NCBI RefSeq assembly: GCF_000003195.3
Contig: NC_012874.2
Span: 4,495,001-4,559,000 of the forward strand
From: Sorghum bicolor
Lineage: Eukaryota > Streptophyta > Magnoliopsida > Poales > Poaceae
DNA: 64,000 bases
Reading direction: 5' to 3'
Under the pieces are notes generated by a model. It saw only the letters and a program-made list of their open reading frames with translations, had not been told where the DNA came from and made no database searches. This document shows, one piece after another, positions 10,334 through 21,915 of this stretch (positions are counted from its first letter, which is position 1; each line of letters opens with the position of its first letter). Both the position numbers and the translations under genes were made by a program.

Positions 10334-11808
10334 TTGAGGGGAACTTTGCTCTTTGTACTCTAGTTTTGTTTTCTTTTAGTTTAGTTTTTATTTTATTTTT
10401 TGTATCATATTGCATGCATTTCATCTCATCATGTATATTAGAGCATTTTGAGCTTCATGATTATAGTTGTTAGATTGAGATTATGCTCTTTGTGATATGT
10501 CTTGTATGTACATAATGGTGCTTGTCGCTTAGGCTCTTTTTGATCACTTGATGCATGTTATGAGCTAAGCTGTTTTACAACTAGTGAACTTGACATAAAC
10601 CTGTTGAAACCTGAAAATTGTTCACCATTGTCATTGGCAACTAGCATGTGTAGGATGTGTTGAGATCACTTGAGCTATCATTTATATGCTAGGTTGCTAT
10701 GTCTCATGCTTTGAGTTATACGCTTGCTTGGACAACTTGCAAAATCTTGTGCTAAAAATTGAAAAGCAAGCTAAGTGAAAAGAAAAGATCGAGATGGGTC
10801 TGTACTGTCCTACGTCAAGGTATCGAGACTGCTTCCAATTGCACTTATGGATGAACTTGAGCCTTGTAGTGGATGCCGAGATCATTGTCTTAAGCTTGCG
10901 ATTGTCTCTGACATAGGCTTGGCATGGTCGATAAGTTGGTTTGATGGTACAGATAACCTCTCGCACCCACACATGTTTTTGACTAAACCTTGTGATATGC
11001 TGCAAACTCCGATAAAATGAAAATTTGATGAAAACACAAGTCTAAAGTTAGTCTTTGACATGATGTATGAACGCTGCTTGGGGTTGTTCACCTTGTATAC
11101 ACTTGTTAGCACTAGGTTGATTTCCTACTTATACCTGCTATGTGCTACTTTCAGTGGTGAACTCCTTCTTACAATTGCTTAAAATTGATCAAAAATGCTT
11201 AGATGCCATATTTCGTTTCACTTGATCAGTTTGAGCATTTGCTAGCACTTGTACTTATTGCTATACACACATGACAACACCACCTAGAGCATCTTTTCAA
11301 TATGATTGCTATACTCCTGAAGCTTCTGCATTTGTGCATTCCTTGCATTCATAGCATGATTTGAGGGGGAGTTGCACTCCTTTGGGCAAATCGTGATAAG
11401 TGCATGTGCCAGCAAGGGAGAGAAAGTCACACATAAAAATATAGACATGCATTCATTTGAGAGAGATTGCATTTGCTTAGGGGGAGTTGCATTTAAGTTG
11501 CTTGTGCTAGATGTGTTGAGCCTTTGCCTCTTCTGGAGGGTCTAGCTATTTTCTGGCTTTTTGAGCCTTGCTAGTGGTGTTGAGCCCGTTGTCTCTTCTT
11601 GAGAGCTAGCTTTGTGGTTCTTGATCGTGTCGAGCCTTTGCCCATGTCTTTGGGGATCAAGCTTTGTTCATTTAAAATGACACATTTCTGGCTTCTCTTT
11701 GGCTTTTGGTCGTTTCAGTGAACTCTTTGCTTTTCCCTTCTTTTTCTTTTCTTTTGCTCAAGCTGTTCGTGTGAGGATGTTGACAATGCACTCATCAAGG
11801 GGGAGATT
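10334..11808 (+). other. Copia 3' untranslated region before the 3' LTR
   Basis: No open frame of note is present, so the env-like ORF found at this place in some SIRE/Maximus elements is absent or decayed. GGGGGAG purine motifs occur near 11364, 11480 and 11799; the last is the likely polypurine tract because it directly precedes the LTR. Confidence 0.65.
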
Positions 11809-14003
11809 GCGAACACAAGGTCGAGAAATACCCTTGTGGTACGTTTTGTGATGAGTGATTGTCAACGTGATCCACGAATAGGTTGAGTTGGTGACTAACA
11901 TTACCATGGCGAAAGCTATGTGTGCGACATGTCTCTTGGCTTGTGGTGTTCAGCTGTGGAGCCCGGAGGCGGTGGTCGACGGCGAGGTGAAGGTCAAGTA
12001 GAGACGTGCCGTGCCGATGGACCCGGAGCGGTGAAAGGCGGACGTGAGGCTTGGACCGACGGACCAGGAGGCCGGATGACCAGCTGCGGTGGCTGACATC
12101 TGGGACAGTGACAAGTGCAAGTGTACATGGGAGTGACCGTGTTAACCAAGTCAAGACGGCAGACGCGAGTCGAGCGAGGCTCAAGAGGACTTAGCGGGCC
12201 GGCCGGTCGAGGACGACAGTGACACGTGTCGAGTGGCGGGGAAGCGTATGGAGTACGCTACTCGCGGCGGGTTTCGCGGGTTTGGGCCTCAAAACCCGGG
12301 CGGAGGTCCCGATGCGGACGGATGGCACGTGGCGGCATCGGTGAGATCGCTTCGGAGCGAGGCTACCGGTGAGGAGGCGCGGTGGCCGTCGGATTTAGGT
12401 CATGTCGAGTTGGACTAGAATGCCCCTGGGGCTAGCTAGTTCGCTCAAAAATATCTATGGACATCTGGAGAATATGTAATATGCCTGATAAATAAGCGGA
12501 GAGAGTTCCCCATCTCCCTCACCTCTCTCTCCCAACAGTTATTCTCCCTTTCTCTACTTAGGTTTGGCTTTCAATTTCTGGTTCTAGGGAGAGGTCCTCA
12601 GATTATTCACTTATCTGTGTAATTTTGAGTTTGGAATCTGTGATCTGATGGGAAGTGAGGCCCTTACCTCACGTTGCCGTCTGGGGTTCGTTTCCTGGTG
12701 TTGGGTGTTCTGAGTCTGTTGTTCATGGCTCCTTTTTCTCTTCCTGCTTCTTGCTTCTTCAAATTTTTGGAGTTGTTTTGGTGGGTTTCGGTTGATCCAT
12801 GACGAGCTATGACATGTGCTGAGTTAATTTGTTCAGTGAATCACTCCATTTTCACATGAGCTCATAGATCGATCTGATTTTCGTTTCTGGGAGAAAAACT
12901 CGTTTTTGTCCAATTTGAATATTTTCTGGAGCTTGGATCGATTATAGGCAATGATTTTTTGGGGAATAGTTTCGTTTCCAGTTGAATTTGATCTATGCAA
13001 AGTTTGGGAGCGATTCCTTTTGTTTTGACTGAGTTCTAATCGATTTTGTGCTCGCTCTTTTCTGTTCTTTCAGTTTCCGTGTTTCTCGCGCAGCCCCGAA
13101 CCCAAGCCACTGCAGCCGCGTTCTTCTTCAGGTCCCCGACGTTTGGCCGTGCACAGCAGCAGTGCTTCAGGCTTCAGCACTGGGAAGTTCATGGCACAAG
13201 GCAGTAGCACTACCAGCGCTGGTGCCTAAGCACCGAGCGTGCTCGCTGAGCAGTACTTGCTCCTTGGCCCTGCTGAAATTCCGGTCAGCAGCTCCCTCAG
13301 TTTTTTTTTCAGCTTGTTTTGCTGCATCTTGTTTGCTGTTCGTGCAGTTGCAAGCAGGGGATCGTTCGTAGGTGCAAACTAAAGCAGATTCAGCACTGGT
13401 GTTTTTTTGAGCAAGTGGACCAGCTCATTCTTACATGTTTCTGATTAGTCAATGGTTTAGTTTTAGCATCTCGTGTGCTTTCTGTGCTTGATTTTGATTG
13501 GTCAAGTTTGCTACTTGCACTCGTGGTAGTGTCCAGCTCTCATCAGTACGGCTTATATTTGATTTCTCTGAACTCAATTTCAATCAATGCAGTATCTGTT
13601 TGTTGGTACAAGTTCAGGATTCTAGGGCCAACAGTTTCATTGTCTCAGCTCTGAACCGTGCAGCACATTTAGGTCCAAGTGGCCCATTCGTTTTGGTCCA
13701 GTGCTAGTGAGATGTTTGAACGATTTTCTGACTGATTTTTTAGTGTAATTTTTCAGACCTTGATTTCTTGTTTTGTCCGCAGTTTGGTCGTTTGAGCTCG
13801 GAATCGGATTCCGTCAGTTGCGTTGGTTTTCTATTGTTACAGGAAATTTATCTAAGTGCTCTTGTCACCGGTTGGCTTGAGTAATTTAGTTTCGAGATGC
13901 TCGTTTGTGTCTGGTGGTGCTTTGGGACAGTGGCCAAAAATATTTCTGAAGAAAATTTACGGCTCCCATTCACCCCCCTCTGGTCGCCGATTTTGGTCGT
14001 TCA
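11809..14003 (+). repeat. 3' LTR of the SIRE-type copia, 2195 bp
   Basis: It starts TGCGAACACAAGG and ends GGTCGTTCA, followed by the TSD AAACC. The first 341 bp match the truncated 5' LTR. A TATA-like ATAAATAAG lies near 12489, followed by a C/T-rich leader, a plausible promoter. The CATTCACCCCCCTCTGGTCGCC-like tail about 30 bp from the end resembles ends of other grass SIRE LTRs. The right border depends on the 5-bp TSD and the CA end, so it is probable rather than proven. Confidence 0.72.
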
Positions 14004-14008
14004 AAACC

Positions 14009-14291
14009 GATGAAACAAATAAAACACTGGGAGATTTTTGCAGCAGCTGCCAACACCACGTAAGGTACTCTTGCTGGCACTGGCACGCGAGACCAGCAGC
14101 AGCGGCGGACAGAGCGGAGCAGAACAGCAACACAGGCAGAGCAGCAGGCAGCAACGTCAAGCCGTCAACTAGAAGCAGTCTGGATTTCACTGCAGACAAG
14201 CAGAGAGAAGAATTGTGAGCATAAATAAAGACATTATTTACGTTGATGAATTAATTCTGCTGAAAATAAAGAAAACGAGAAGGTAAAGCTT
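14009..14291. other. Spacer between the copia 3' LTR and the NLR stop codon
   Basis: About 280 bp, probably including the 3' UTR of the minus-strand NLR gene. GCAGCAGGCAGCA-like low-complexity sequence lies at 14095-14150. No gene is seen. Confidence 0.5.
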
Positions 14292-17200
14292 CTAGTGCAC
14301 AGGATTCGCTGACCTGTTGGTCGTTGTTGGTGTGATCACTTGTGAGATCTCTCTGGCAGGCATGGTCAAGAATGGATTCTGTTGCTTCCACCTGCGCATG
14401 GGAGATCCTTCAACGTCTTCCAGGTCATGGTAGCTTCGGTCATCTGATAGCCGCAGGACAGGATGATTGGGGTGTGTGTTCACTTCTTCTTCCAACATAC
14501 CAAGCCTGGCGACCGTAGAATCACCGAGTGAAATCACCTTCAGACATAAAAGGTGCTTGACACCAATAATCCCTGACTTCAAATTGCAGAAATTGATTTC
14601 TATCCTTTCCATCTGACGGGAGGTGCCCTCCTCAAATCTAATCTCTTTCAGGCCGTCCATATTCCAAATCTCAAGTGTCCTGAGGTTCAGGAATGCTCCC
14701 GTTCCAAACACTAGTTTCTCCCCAAGGGATGCACGGAAGTAAATTCGAAGGAGCATGAGTTTTGGCAGCTCCCCAAGTATCTCCATGGTTTTATCTTCCT
14801 TTAGTTGGCTATCCCATAATGAAAGCTTCACCAGGTGTGTAAGATTCCTGAACCAGTCAGTCATCTCTCCTATATATCCGGACAACATGAGGCTCCTCAG
14901 GTGGGGAGGAGGGGAGGAAGAAGAAATCAACCATCCAAGTCCTCTATCCTGGTTTTCACCGGCCCACACAGTGAGAGAACGAAGGGAAGAGAGCTTCTCA
15001 ATGGATTCACAAAGTATCTTACACTTTTTCTTGGAAGCCCCGGTTGTTCCCGTGGCTAGTTTTCTTAATCGGGTGAGCTCCCCGAGCTCTTTAACTGCAT
15101 TGCTGCTAGTTCTTCTAATGTCCACACGCTCTAGTATCTGCAACTCTTTTAAGTTGCCAATTCCTCTTGGAACCCTCACTCCATTTCTGCTAGTTCTGGA
15201 CCAACCACTAGAGCAGCCCATGTGTAGATCACCAATTGCTCTGTCACGGCTTTTTGAATCAGCTAATAGGATTGGCAGGCGCAATGTGGCAAACAAACAA
15301 TGCACTGGTTCATCTGGATCCAAGTAGTTAGGGAAATTCCTATCACAGCGAATGGCACGGAGATCTTCAAGTTTAGTGATTTGTGTTGGCAGAGTTGTAA
15401 TATAAGTATACCCTATGTTCAAAATTTGCAAGCCATGCAGTTTTCCAATGTCACTCGGAAGTGAATAGATTGTTGACCAGTAAGTCCTGACATCCAGATA
15501 TTTCAAGTGACACAATAGCACTATAATATTTATACCACCTTGTGTGATTCTAAAATTTTCACCCACTAAATCCAGAACTCGTAGCATCCTCAACCTAGGT
15601 GTAGAAATTGAATGTGTGAGATCCAGATCCATACCACAGGACCCCTTAGTAAATAAAGTTAATGACCGAATATGCCTCCAATCCATGCCTTCCTTTTGGC
15701 ACTTGCTGTCATGGTATGCAACATGACGAAAGTTTTCATCTGGTACATTATTTCCATTACTCTGGATTAAGTGGACAAAATTTTCTTCTCTAGAAATTGA
15801 GACTATGATATCACGCATGATGTCATGAACTCGACAAGTTTTAACACTTCCCTCCATACCCAACCTTGATGATTGAATCATACTCCGGCTGATTAGCTCA
15901 TCAAAGTACTCTTTGCCAACCTCATCAATGGTTGTCCCAACCTTTGCTCTTACAAACCCTTCTGCTATCCATCTACCAACCAGATGACTTCTTTTGATTT
16001 CATAATCTTCAGGGAAAATGCTGAGATACAGAAGACATGGCTTAAGACATGACGGCAAGTGGTTGTAGCTGAGGGTTACCACCCTCCTTATTGCTTCAAG
16101 GCTTGGGTTACTTTCAAGCTCTGAAGGGAGTTTTTGATAAAAGTTTTCCCACTCTGCTTTCTTCTTAGTGGCTAGAACACCTCCTATTGTGAGTATTGCC
16201 AATGGTAAATATCCACACTTCTTTACTACTTTTGTAACTATTGTGCTCAGGTTCTTGTCTTTGTCCATTTCTTCATGTGTTATGTTTGTCTTTCGTTGTA
16301 GCAACTTCATGGCATCATCTATTTCTAGGGGTTTTAGGTCGTAGATGAGTAATTCTGAAGTACAGTGTCTTGCCAAGGCAGCATCTCTGGTAGTAACAAT
16401 TATCCGACTACCTTTGTTATTTGACCTAGGAAGTGCAATACCACTAATCCAATTCCAATGATTTATTTCCCATAGGTCATCATAAACAATAAAGTACCTC
16501 TTGTCTTGAAGCTGTGTTCTGAGGTAGCTAGCAAGACGGTCTTCTAGCACTTTCCCGACAAGTTGTTCCAAGAGTTTCTTCAATGCATCAGGTCCAAAAA
16601 ATTGACTGATCATGTCTTGGAGCATCGCCCTCTTGGAAAATGATTGTGACAAGGTGATCCAAGCTCTAAAAGGAAAGCTCTTCAGAGTATCCTCCTTGCT
16701 TTCATAGGTTTTCCTTGCAAGAGTTGTCTTCCCTAAACCACCCATGCCAACCACACATATCACCTTAGCAGGACCGTCCATAATGGTGACATCAATCATA
16801 GCAATCAACTCTCTTTTTGGTGCATCAAAACCCACAAGTTCTGCTTCATCAATGTTGCTTGCTGAGTTATTGCGAATATCTTCCATGTTGGAATCCATCT
16901 CATCAGTGATGTTGGAGGATTCCGTCTTGATTAACTTGTAGCGCTCATTCCTGTTGCTCACTTCTTCGATTCTTGATTTGAGGTTGCGAATCCGGACAGC
17001 TATTCGATGCCGATCTCTGAGCTTCATCAACAGGTTTGAGAAGCTATGGCGCCCCACATGAAGCATAAACTCGTCAATGCAATCTTCAATGTCATAGGAC
17101 AGATCTCGTACTTGCTCTGCCCAAACCTTCACTAGTTTATCCTTTTTTTCTGTTACTTGAGGTGCTTGCAGAAATGCTTGGATGGTTTTTAGTTCGTCTT

Positions 17201-17633
17201 TGATGAACCTGTAGAACAATGGGTAAAATAAATTCATATTCACGTTGTGGAAAAGAAATAAAGTTGTCCAATAATCTTCCACTTGGAACACGCAGTTTCA
17301 CACCTTAAGCCACTCTGTATCCTGTAGAAGCTATATATGTGGTGGGAGGGCCAAATTAACACAAATTTTTTTTGTTGTTCGATGTCGATTCCAGGCCTCA
17401 ATCACAAACCTACTTAGTCGTTATTTACTTGATGCTTGAAAAATCAGATATCGGGACACTGAGCTTCCTAGTTATGCTCTGAATAAATCAGCTGGGAGTC
17501 AGTTGCAGCATGCTTACCACATCTCCTTCTGCACGCCCATCAGCAAGCTTATCTCAGTACCGGCCGCTGACGCCGCCTTGCTGACGGCGCTGCCTAGGAC
17601 CGACTTTGCCATGATGAGCGCCGTCTCCGCCAT
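14292..17633 (-). CDS. CC-NBS-LRR (NLR) disease resistance protein, two exons
   Basis: The protein is an intracellular immune receptor of the coiled-coil type, 1010 residues when two exons are joined. Exon 1 is 17633-17518 (MAETALIMAK start, ending in KEMW) with donor GTAAGC. The intron is 17517-17209, with acceptor TTGTTCTACAG. Exon 2 is 17208-14292. The join rebuilds KEMWFIKDELKTIQAF, the usual NLR coiled-coil sequence. An EDVID-type motif (YDIEDCIDEF) lies near residue 77. The NB-ARC domain shows P-loop GMGGLGKTT (193-201), kinase-2 YFIVYDDLW (277-285), RNBS-B GSRIIVTTRD (305-314), GLPL variant CGYLPLAIL (370-378), RNBS-D CLLYLSIFPED (about 430-440) and MHD variant VHD (about 499-501). Leucine-rich repeats follow from about 550 to 950. 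There is no internal stop, so the gene looks intact. Its pathogen target is unknown. Confidence 0.93.
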
Positions 17634-17852
17634 ATCTGGTTACTCTCCAAACAATGCAGCTCCCAGTTCTCCTCGATCACACTCGGAGGCTGAAAGAATC
17701 GGTACAAGCACTGATTATCTTTGTACAGCTACTTCAAATGTCTTCTCTTGAAGTTTTTGATGGTACAAACATCCTAAAAAAAAGTTTATAATAAGCACTA
17801 GGAATTTGGGGAAGTCCTCGATAAAAAGAGTTCTTTCTATAGTCTGCTGTTA
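17634..17852 (-). promoter_or_regulatory. Likely 5' UTR and proximal promoter of the NLR gene
   Basis: This sequence lies directly upstream of the NLR start codon. I see no strong TATA box that I would commit to. A MITE (17853-18100) sits about 220 bp upstream of the ATG, so it may lie within the promoter. Confidence 0.4.
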
Positions 17853-18100
17853 GGCCTTGTTTATTTCACCTCAAAAACCAAAAACTTTTCAAAATGTCTC
17901 GTCACATCGAATCTTGCGGTACATATATGATGCATTAAATATAGACAAAAACAAAAATTAATTGTACACTTTACGAGTAAATCGTGAGATGAATCTTTTG
18001 ATCCTAATTAGTTTATAGAGAATTAGACAATAATTATTAAATAAAAACGAAAGTGCTATAGTATCCAAAATCCAAAAAAAATTCGGAACTGAACAAGGCC
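17853..18100. mobile_element. Tourist-like MITE, GGCCTTGTTTA family, copy 5
   Basis: It starts GGCCTTGTTTATTTC and ends GAACTGAACAAGGCC. The flanks are TTA (17850-17852) and TGA (18101-18103), an imperfect TSD. It has the family interior with GTCTCGTCACATCGAATCTTG near the left end. Confidence 0.82.
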
Positions 18101-18469
18101 TGAAAACACTTAATACCAAAAACTGGACAAAGCTCTGTTGATCTAATAAGATACAAGTAGAAACGAAAACAAACATCAGATCATCCAGAGAACTGCAGAG
18201 AATGGGTTTCACTTACTCGGCCTCTCCCTCGGGAAAACTTGGTGTCCGAATTGAAAGACCCAGAGTGGTTTCCGGTGTAACTGTAGGAACGCTCTTGCAA
18301 CAATCAAGCCCGCGAGGATGGCAGTTTGCTCAGGGATCCGAGCTAGTAAGGATTTCAAGCTTGGAGCGCCGAAAGGTGGCGGTGGATTAATGGTAGCATT
18401 TGCTCCGGTTGCTAGCGCATCGCCCTCCATAATCCATATTGACTCAGGTCCCTCGGCGCCAGTCAACAT

Positions 18470-18735
18470 GCATCCTCGGCCACACAATGGGTGAAAATAT
18501 CTGGTTAGCAGGGCCCTAAAAGTCTTCCTATATGTCGCTGGCATGCTGATCCTACCAGTCATTTCAGCTAACCAGATGTTAGAAAAATGAAATGGGAAAC
18601 ACAGGAAATAGGAAGAGAAAGGTATGCTGGCATGCGCCTTTCGAGCACGTCATGTTGTGCTGCTCTACTCTGTATGTCAACAACAATGTCACAAAAGAAA
18701 ATTCATTGCGATGCCTGGGATACGATGAAAACGCA
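18470..18735. repeat. Segment with a diverged copy at 28760-29245
   Basis: Shared blocks in order are CACAATGGNTGAAAATATCTGGTT, AGAAAAATGAAATGG, CACGTCATGTTGTGCTGCTC, TCACAAAAG and AATTCATTGCGATGCCTGGGAT. A weaker match (CCATATTGACT then GGTCCCTCGNCGCCA) extends upstream to about 18430 here and 28570 there. This copy lacks the MITE that interrupts the other. A 117-codon minus-strand open frame at 18209-18562 overlaps it but has no recognisable domain. The rest of 18101-18882 holds no identified gene. Confidence 0.75.
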
Positions 18736-18790
18736 ACATTTAAACCGACAGGTTCATGCAATCATGCATTGCAACACAGGACATACAGGC

Positions 18791-18850
18791 CTTAGTTACA
18801 TCTAAAATCCAATTTTTTTTAAGATTCTACGTCATATCGAATCTTGCAAC
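18791..18850. mobile_element. Fragment of the GGCCTTGTTTA-family MITE
   Basis: Only the first 60 or so bases of the family are present (GGCCTTAGTTACATC, then ATATCGAATCTTGC). They lie between two copies of GCAACACAGGACATANAGGCC at 18771-18791 and 18847-18867. This is either a truncated insertion or a product of local repair. Confidence 0.55.
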
Positions 18851-18889
18851 ACAGGACATATAGGCCGAAAAACACATCGGATCACTAGA

Positions 18890-19405
18890 GGATCTTTGCC
18901 GAGGGCCTCCGGCCTTCGGCAAAGGCTATAAGACCCTCGGCAAAGGCTTTGCCGAGGGCTGCCCTCGGCAAACAGCCCTCGGGAAAATTTCCGTCGGCGA
19001 AGGGATCTTTGCCGAGGGCTGTTTGTCGGGCACTCGGCAAAGATTTTGCCGAGGGCTGACGCCGGCCTTCGGGGAAAAAAAGATACCGTTAGGCTACGGG
19101 CTGCAACTGACGGCGTCTTTGTCGAGGGCCCATCGTTGGGCCCTCGGCAAAGAATTTTTTAAATTTTATTTTGGGTAATTTCTTTGCCGAGGGTTTCCAT
19201 GCAGGCCCTCGTCAAAGAATTTTTAAATTTTTATTTGGGTAATTTCTTTGCCGAGGGCTAGCCCTCGGCAAAGTCTCTTTTTTTATTTTTTCTGGAGAAT
19301 TCTTTGCCGAGGGCCTTGACCATAGCCCTCGGCAAAGACCTGTTTTTTATTTTTTCTGAGAAATTCTTTGCCGAGGGCTATGGTCAAGGCCCTCGGCAAA
19401 GACCA
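18890..19405. repeat. Left subterminal repeat array of CACTA 1
   Basis: Many copies of CTTTGCCGAGGGC and its complement GCCCTCGGCAAAG are arranged as small palindromes with 4-16 bp centres. The blocks at 19305-19337 and 19367-19403 are inverted copies of each other (centres TTGACCATA and TATGGTCAA). Such motifs are the usual binding sites of the second (TNPA-like) protein in CACTA elements. Confidence 0.9.
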
Positions 19406-19644
19406 GAGAAATTTTAAATTTTTTTGTTTGTTTATTTGCATCCAGACAATAGACAGATACATATATATACCATCACACACACAGAGTCCACAACGAGCAC
19501 ATACATCTCACGAACATCACATATATATATCACGAACATCATGTATGTACATCCAGTAGTCCACAAGTTCACCAAATCGAACCAAAGTTCCAAACCGCCG
19601 ACACGTACGTACCGTAGGCTGCGAGAACTCACCATCCTCCCCAA

Positions 19645-21789
19645 CCGTCCTGCTTCTGCGTCGAGGGTGGTGTGTCGAAGGCTCCAGGATCCGGTGACGT
19701 ACGAGGTGGGTTATTGGATCCCGCTGTCGACTGAGGCTGCACAAACAGTTAGATGTTTATGTGAGATTGCAGTAATTATTTCTGCACTACAGTTACAAAG
19801 AAGAAGTTAACTTTGACACTTACAGTAGAACTAAACGGCGGCGGTAGTTGAGGCGCTGGAGCTGACATCGTGACGTCCACACCTGTATGCTGCCCCAGAG
19901 CGGCCAGGACCCTCATCATCTCAGCCATCCTCTCGTCTTGGGCCTCTCGCGCGAGACGCTCAGCCTCCAGCCGAGCAGTGAGGGCCGTGATCTGCTCCGT
20001 CTTCTAGGCGTTGTCGGCCTGCAAGATTACACTCCAATGTTTCAGTAATGCAAATGTAATTTAGTTGCGAGAATATTAATTTACTATGAGTGAACCTAGA
20101 ATTACCTAGAGCGAAGCTAACATGCTCACTGTCGGAGTCGGCCGTGCACGGATGGGCTGGCTGGAGCTTGTGCTCTGTGCTCTGAGCTGGCTGAGAGTGG
20201 GGGTGGTGTTGGGGTCGATGGCGCGTTTGCGATCCAGGCCCGGCCGTGCTTCCTACCGCCACCGAGCCTCATGACGGCCTCGGCATCTAGTGGCTCGGTG
20301 CGAACGTCGTACTCTGGCCCGTGCCGCTCCCGTACCGCCGACGTGTACTCCTGGACCTTATTGTACACGTTGGGGTCGGAGTACGCCTCGCGAGCGGCAG
20401 CTGCGTCCCAGGTCCGTTGGCCTGCAGTCTGGTGAGACGCAGCCCAAGCCGTGAACATGGACACCTCCTCGTTCGGGTGCGCAGCCTCCTACGAGAAAAG
20501 CGACAGAGGGTGAGTAATCAAGCATACATTAAACACGAAACTAAATAGAAGACAAATCACTTACATATGATTTTTTGAAGGCGGGGAGGCTCTTGCTGCC
20601 TTGGTGGTGAGTGGCAGCTGGTCTTTGCAGACGCAGTGCCCGCTGAAACTCGTGCCTGTCTAGGTAGTCCTGCGTGAACCACCTACCCACGATCGCGGCC
20701 CAGGCATCGGCATGCGCCCGACACCACCAGGGAATCACCTACAAGACAATGAGTGTTTGACAGATATGAAGATATAATTGAATATATTAAATTCAAAAAA
20801 GAGACAATCTGAATGTTATTCATCTGCCTCCAGGTACTGCTCCTGGGTCATCGTCATCGTCCGCGCTTGAGCCTTCGTGATAGTCATACTACGCGCCGAC
20901 GCGTAGAAGTCTATCACTGCCTGGACGCGCGCCTCATGGTGCATGTCGGTGACATACTTCCTACAGGAGGCGTGCGCCACAGACTCAGCCAGGGCCACGT
21001 CTTCGTCCTCCACCCTGAAGTACCTCTGCACAAAAGATAATACATCCTATCATTATTTAAAAAAATAGATTTTAATGTAATGGATTAATTATTGTTGTGC
21101 GAAAGGAACTTACCTAAAACTCGGCCAGTATCCTCTCCTGGGGGTTGCGGTACGTGCCGTCCTCCCCTAAAGCTTACCTGTCCCACGTGGTGGCCGGCTC
21201 GCGGGCCCCCGACGCCAACTCCACGAGGCCGGGGAAGTACTTCCGGCACAGGGTACCCAGGATGGTCGGGGGAGCGCGCACGGGAGTACCCGACACCAGA
21301 TCCCAAGACCTGCACCAGTTAGAAAAAAAATAGTCAGTTTCTCTCTAAACCCTCAAACCTATCAGATGAGGTAGTTGTGATATCATTTAGATTTACTTAC
21401 TTGGGCGGTACAGGGCGAAGCAGTGCCCGACTCTGAGGTAGTGGGTATGGAGGGAGCTTCGCGGGACCTCGCTGGTAGACACCCGACGCCGCGCCTCCCT
21501 CGTCCTCAGGTGCCGCGCCGTGCTCCTCGTCATGGCCCTCGACCTGGTCCTCGTCCTGGTCCTCGTCCTGGTCCTCGTCCTCCTGGTACTCCTCCTCCAG
21601 CGTCGGAGCCACGGGGTCTGGGGTGGGACTCCGCGGCCTCCTACGCCCTTGGCTGGTACTCGTCGTGGAAGGCCTCCCCCTCCTGCGGCGTCCTGCGGCG
21701 GCTGCCCCTGACGACTCTGCCTCGCCAGTGAGGGAAGGGCGTGTCGCGTAGGCCGAGGGTGTGTCACGTCGTGGCCGCCTGCTCGCCAT
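19645..21789 (-). pseudogene. CACTA second gene (Transposase_24/Ptta En-Spm type), decayed
   Basis: Exon-like blocks can be followed on the minus strand. The start is MASRRPRRDTPS at 21789, followed by an acidic tract of EDQDEDQ repeats. The first block joins across 21394/21312 (donor GTAAGT, acceptor TGCAG) to SWDLVSGTPVRAPPTILG. Then come RYFRVEDEDVALAES, IPWWCRAHADAWAAI, HHQGSKSLPAFKKSY, an EEVSMFTAWAASHQ block, KHGRAWIANAPS, and a C-terminal coiled-coil-like stretch with LTARLEAERLAREAQDERM. The order matches plant CACTA second proteins (PF03004), which bind subterminal repeats. In-frame stops occur near 21174 (TAA), 21114 (TAG, probable former Trp) and 20004 (TAG), so no full protein can be made. 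The end at the TGA near 19645 is tentative. Confidence 0.72.
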
Positions 21790-21915
21790 CTTTGATCAAA
21801 CACCTGCACACACAAAGAATGAAACAAGACTTATTAGTAAGCATATTAGAGACTTGAAAATAAATAAACAAAACAAAAATGTCAATAATTTAAAAAAGAC
21901 ATAGTATTACATGTA

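Larger units (their letters stand above)
8885..14003 (+). mobile_element. SIRE-type copia LTR retrotransposon, internally deleted
   Basis: About 340 bp at 8885-9225 recur at 11809-12149 with roughly 10 differences (about 3%), identifying LTR sequence. The 3' LTR starts TGCGAACACAAGG right after the purine tract AAGGGGGAGAT; the 5' copy starts TACGAAC (TG changed to TA). The five bases before the 5' copy (8880-8884) are AAACC, and AAACC also follows a CA end at 14002-14003, so 14004-14008 is a credible TSD. The element lacks most of the 5' LTR, primer-binding site, gag, protease, integrase and the first part of RT. It keeps late RT, RNase H, a 1.5-kb 3' untranslated region and the 3' LTR. It cannot move on its own. 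Confidence 0.8.

Noticed and set aside
18209..18562. 117-codon minus-strand open frame
   Set aside because: No recognisable domain, and it overlaps a repeated segment whose other copy does not keep the frame. Not called as a gene.
21397..21731. Plus-strand frames with repeated Val-Leu or Pro-Arg-Gly patterns
   Set aside because: They are antisense readings of the GAC/GAG acidic repeat in the CACTA 1 second gene.
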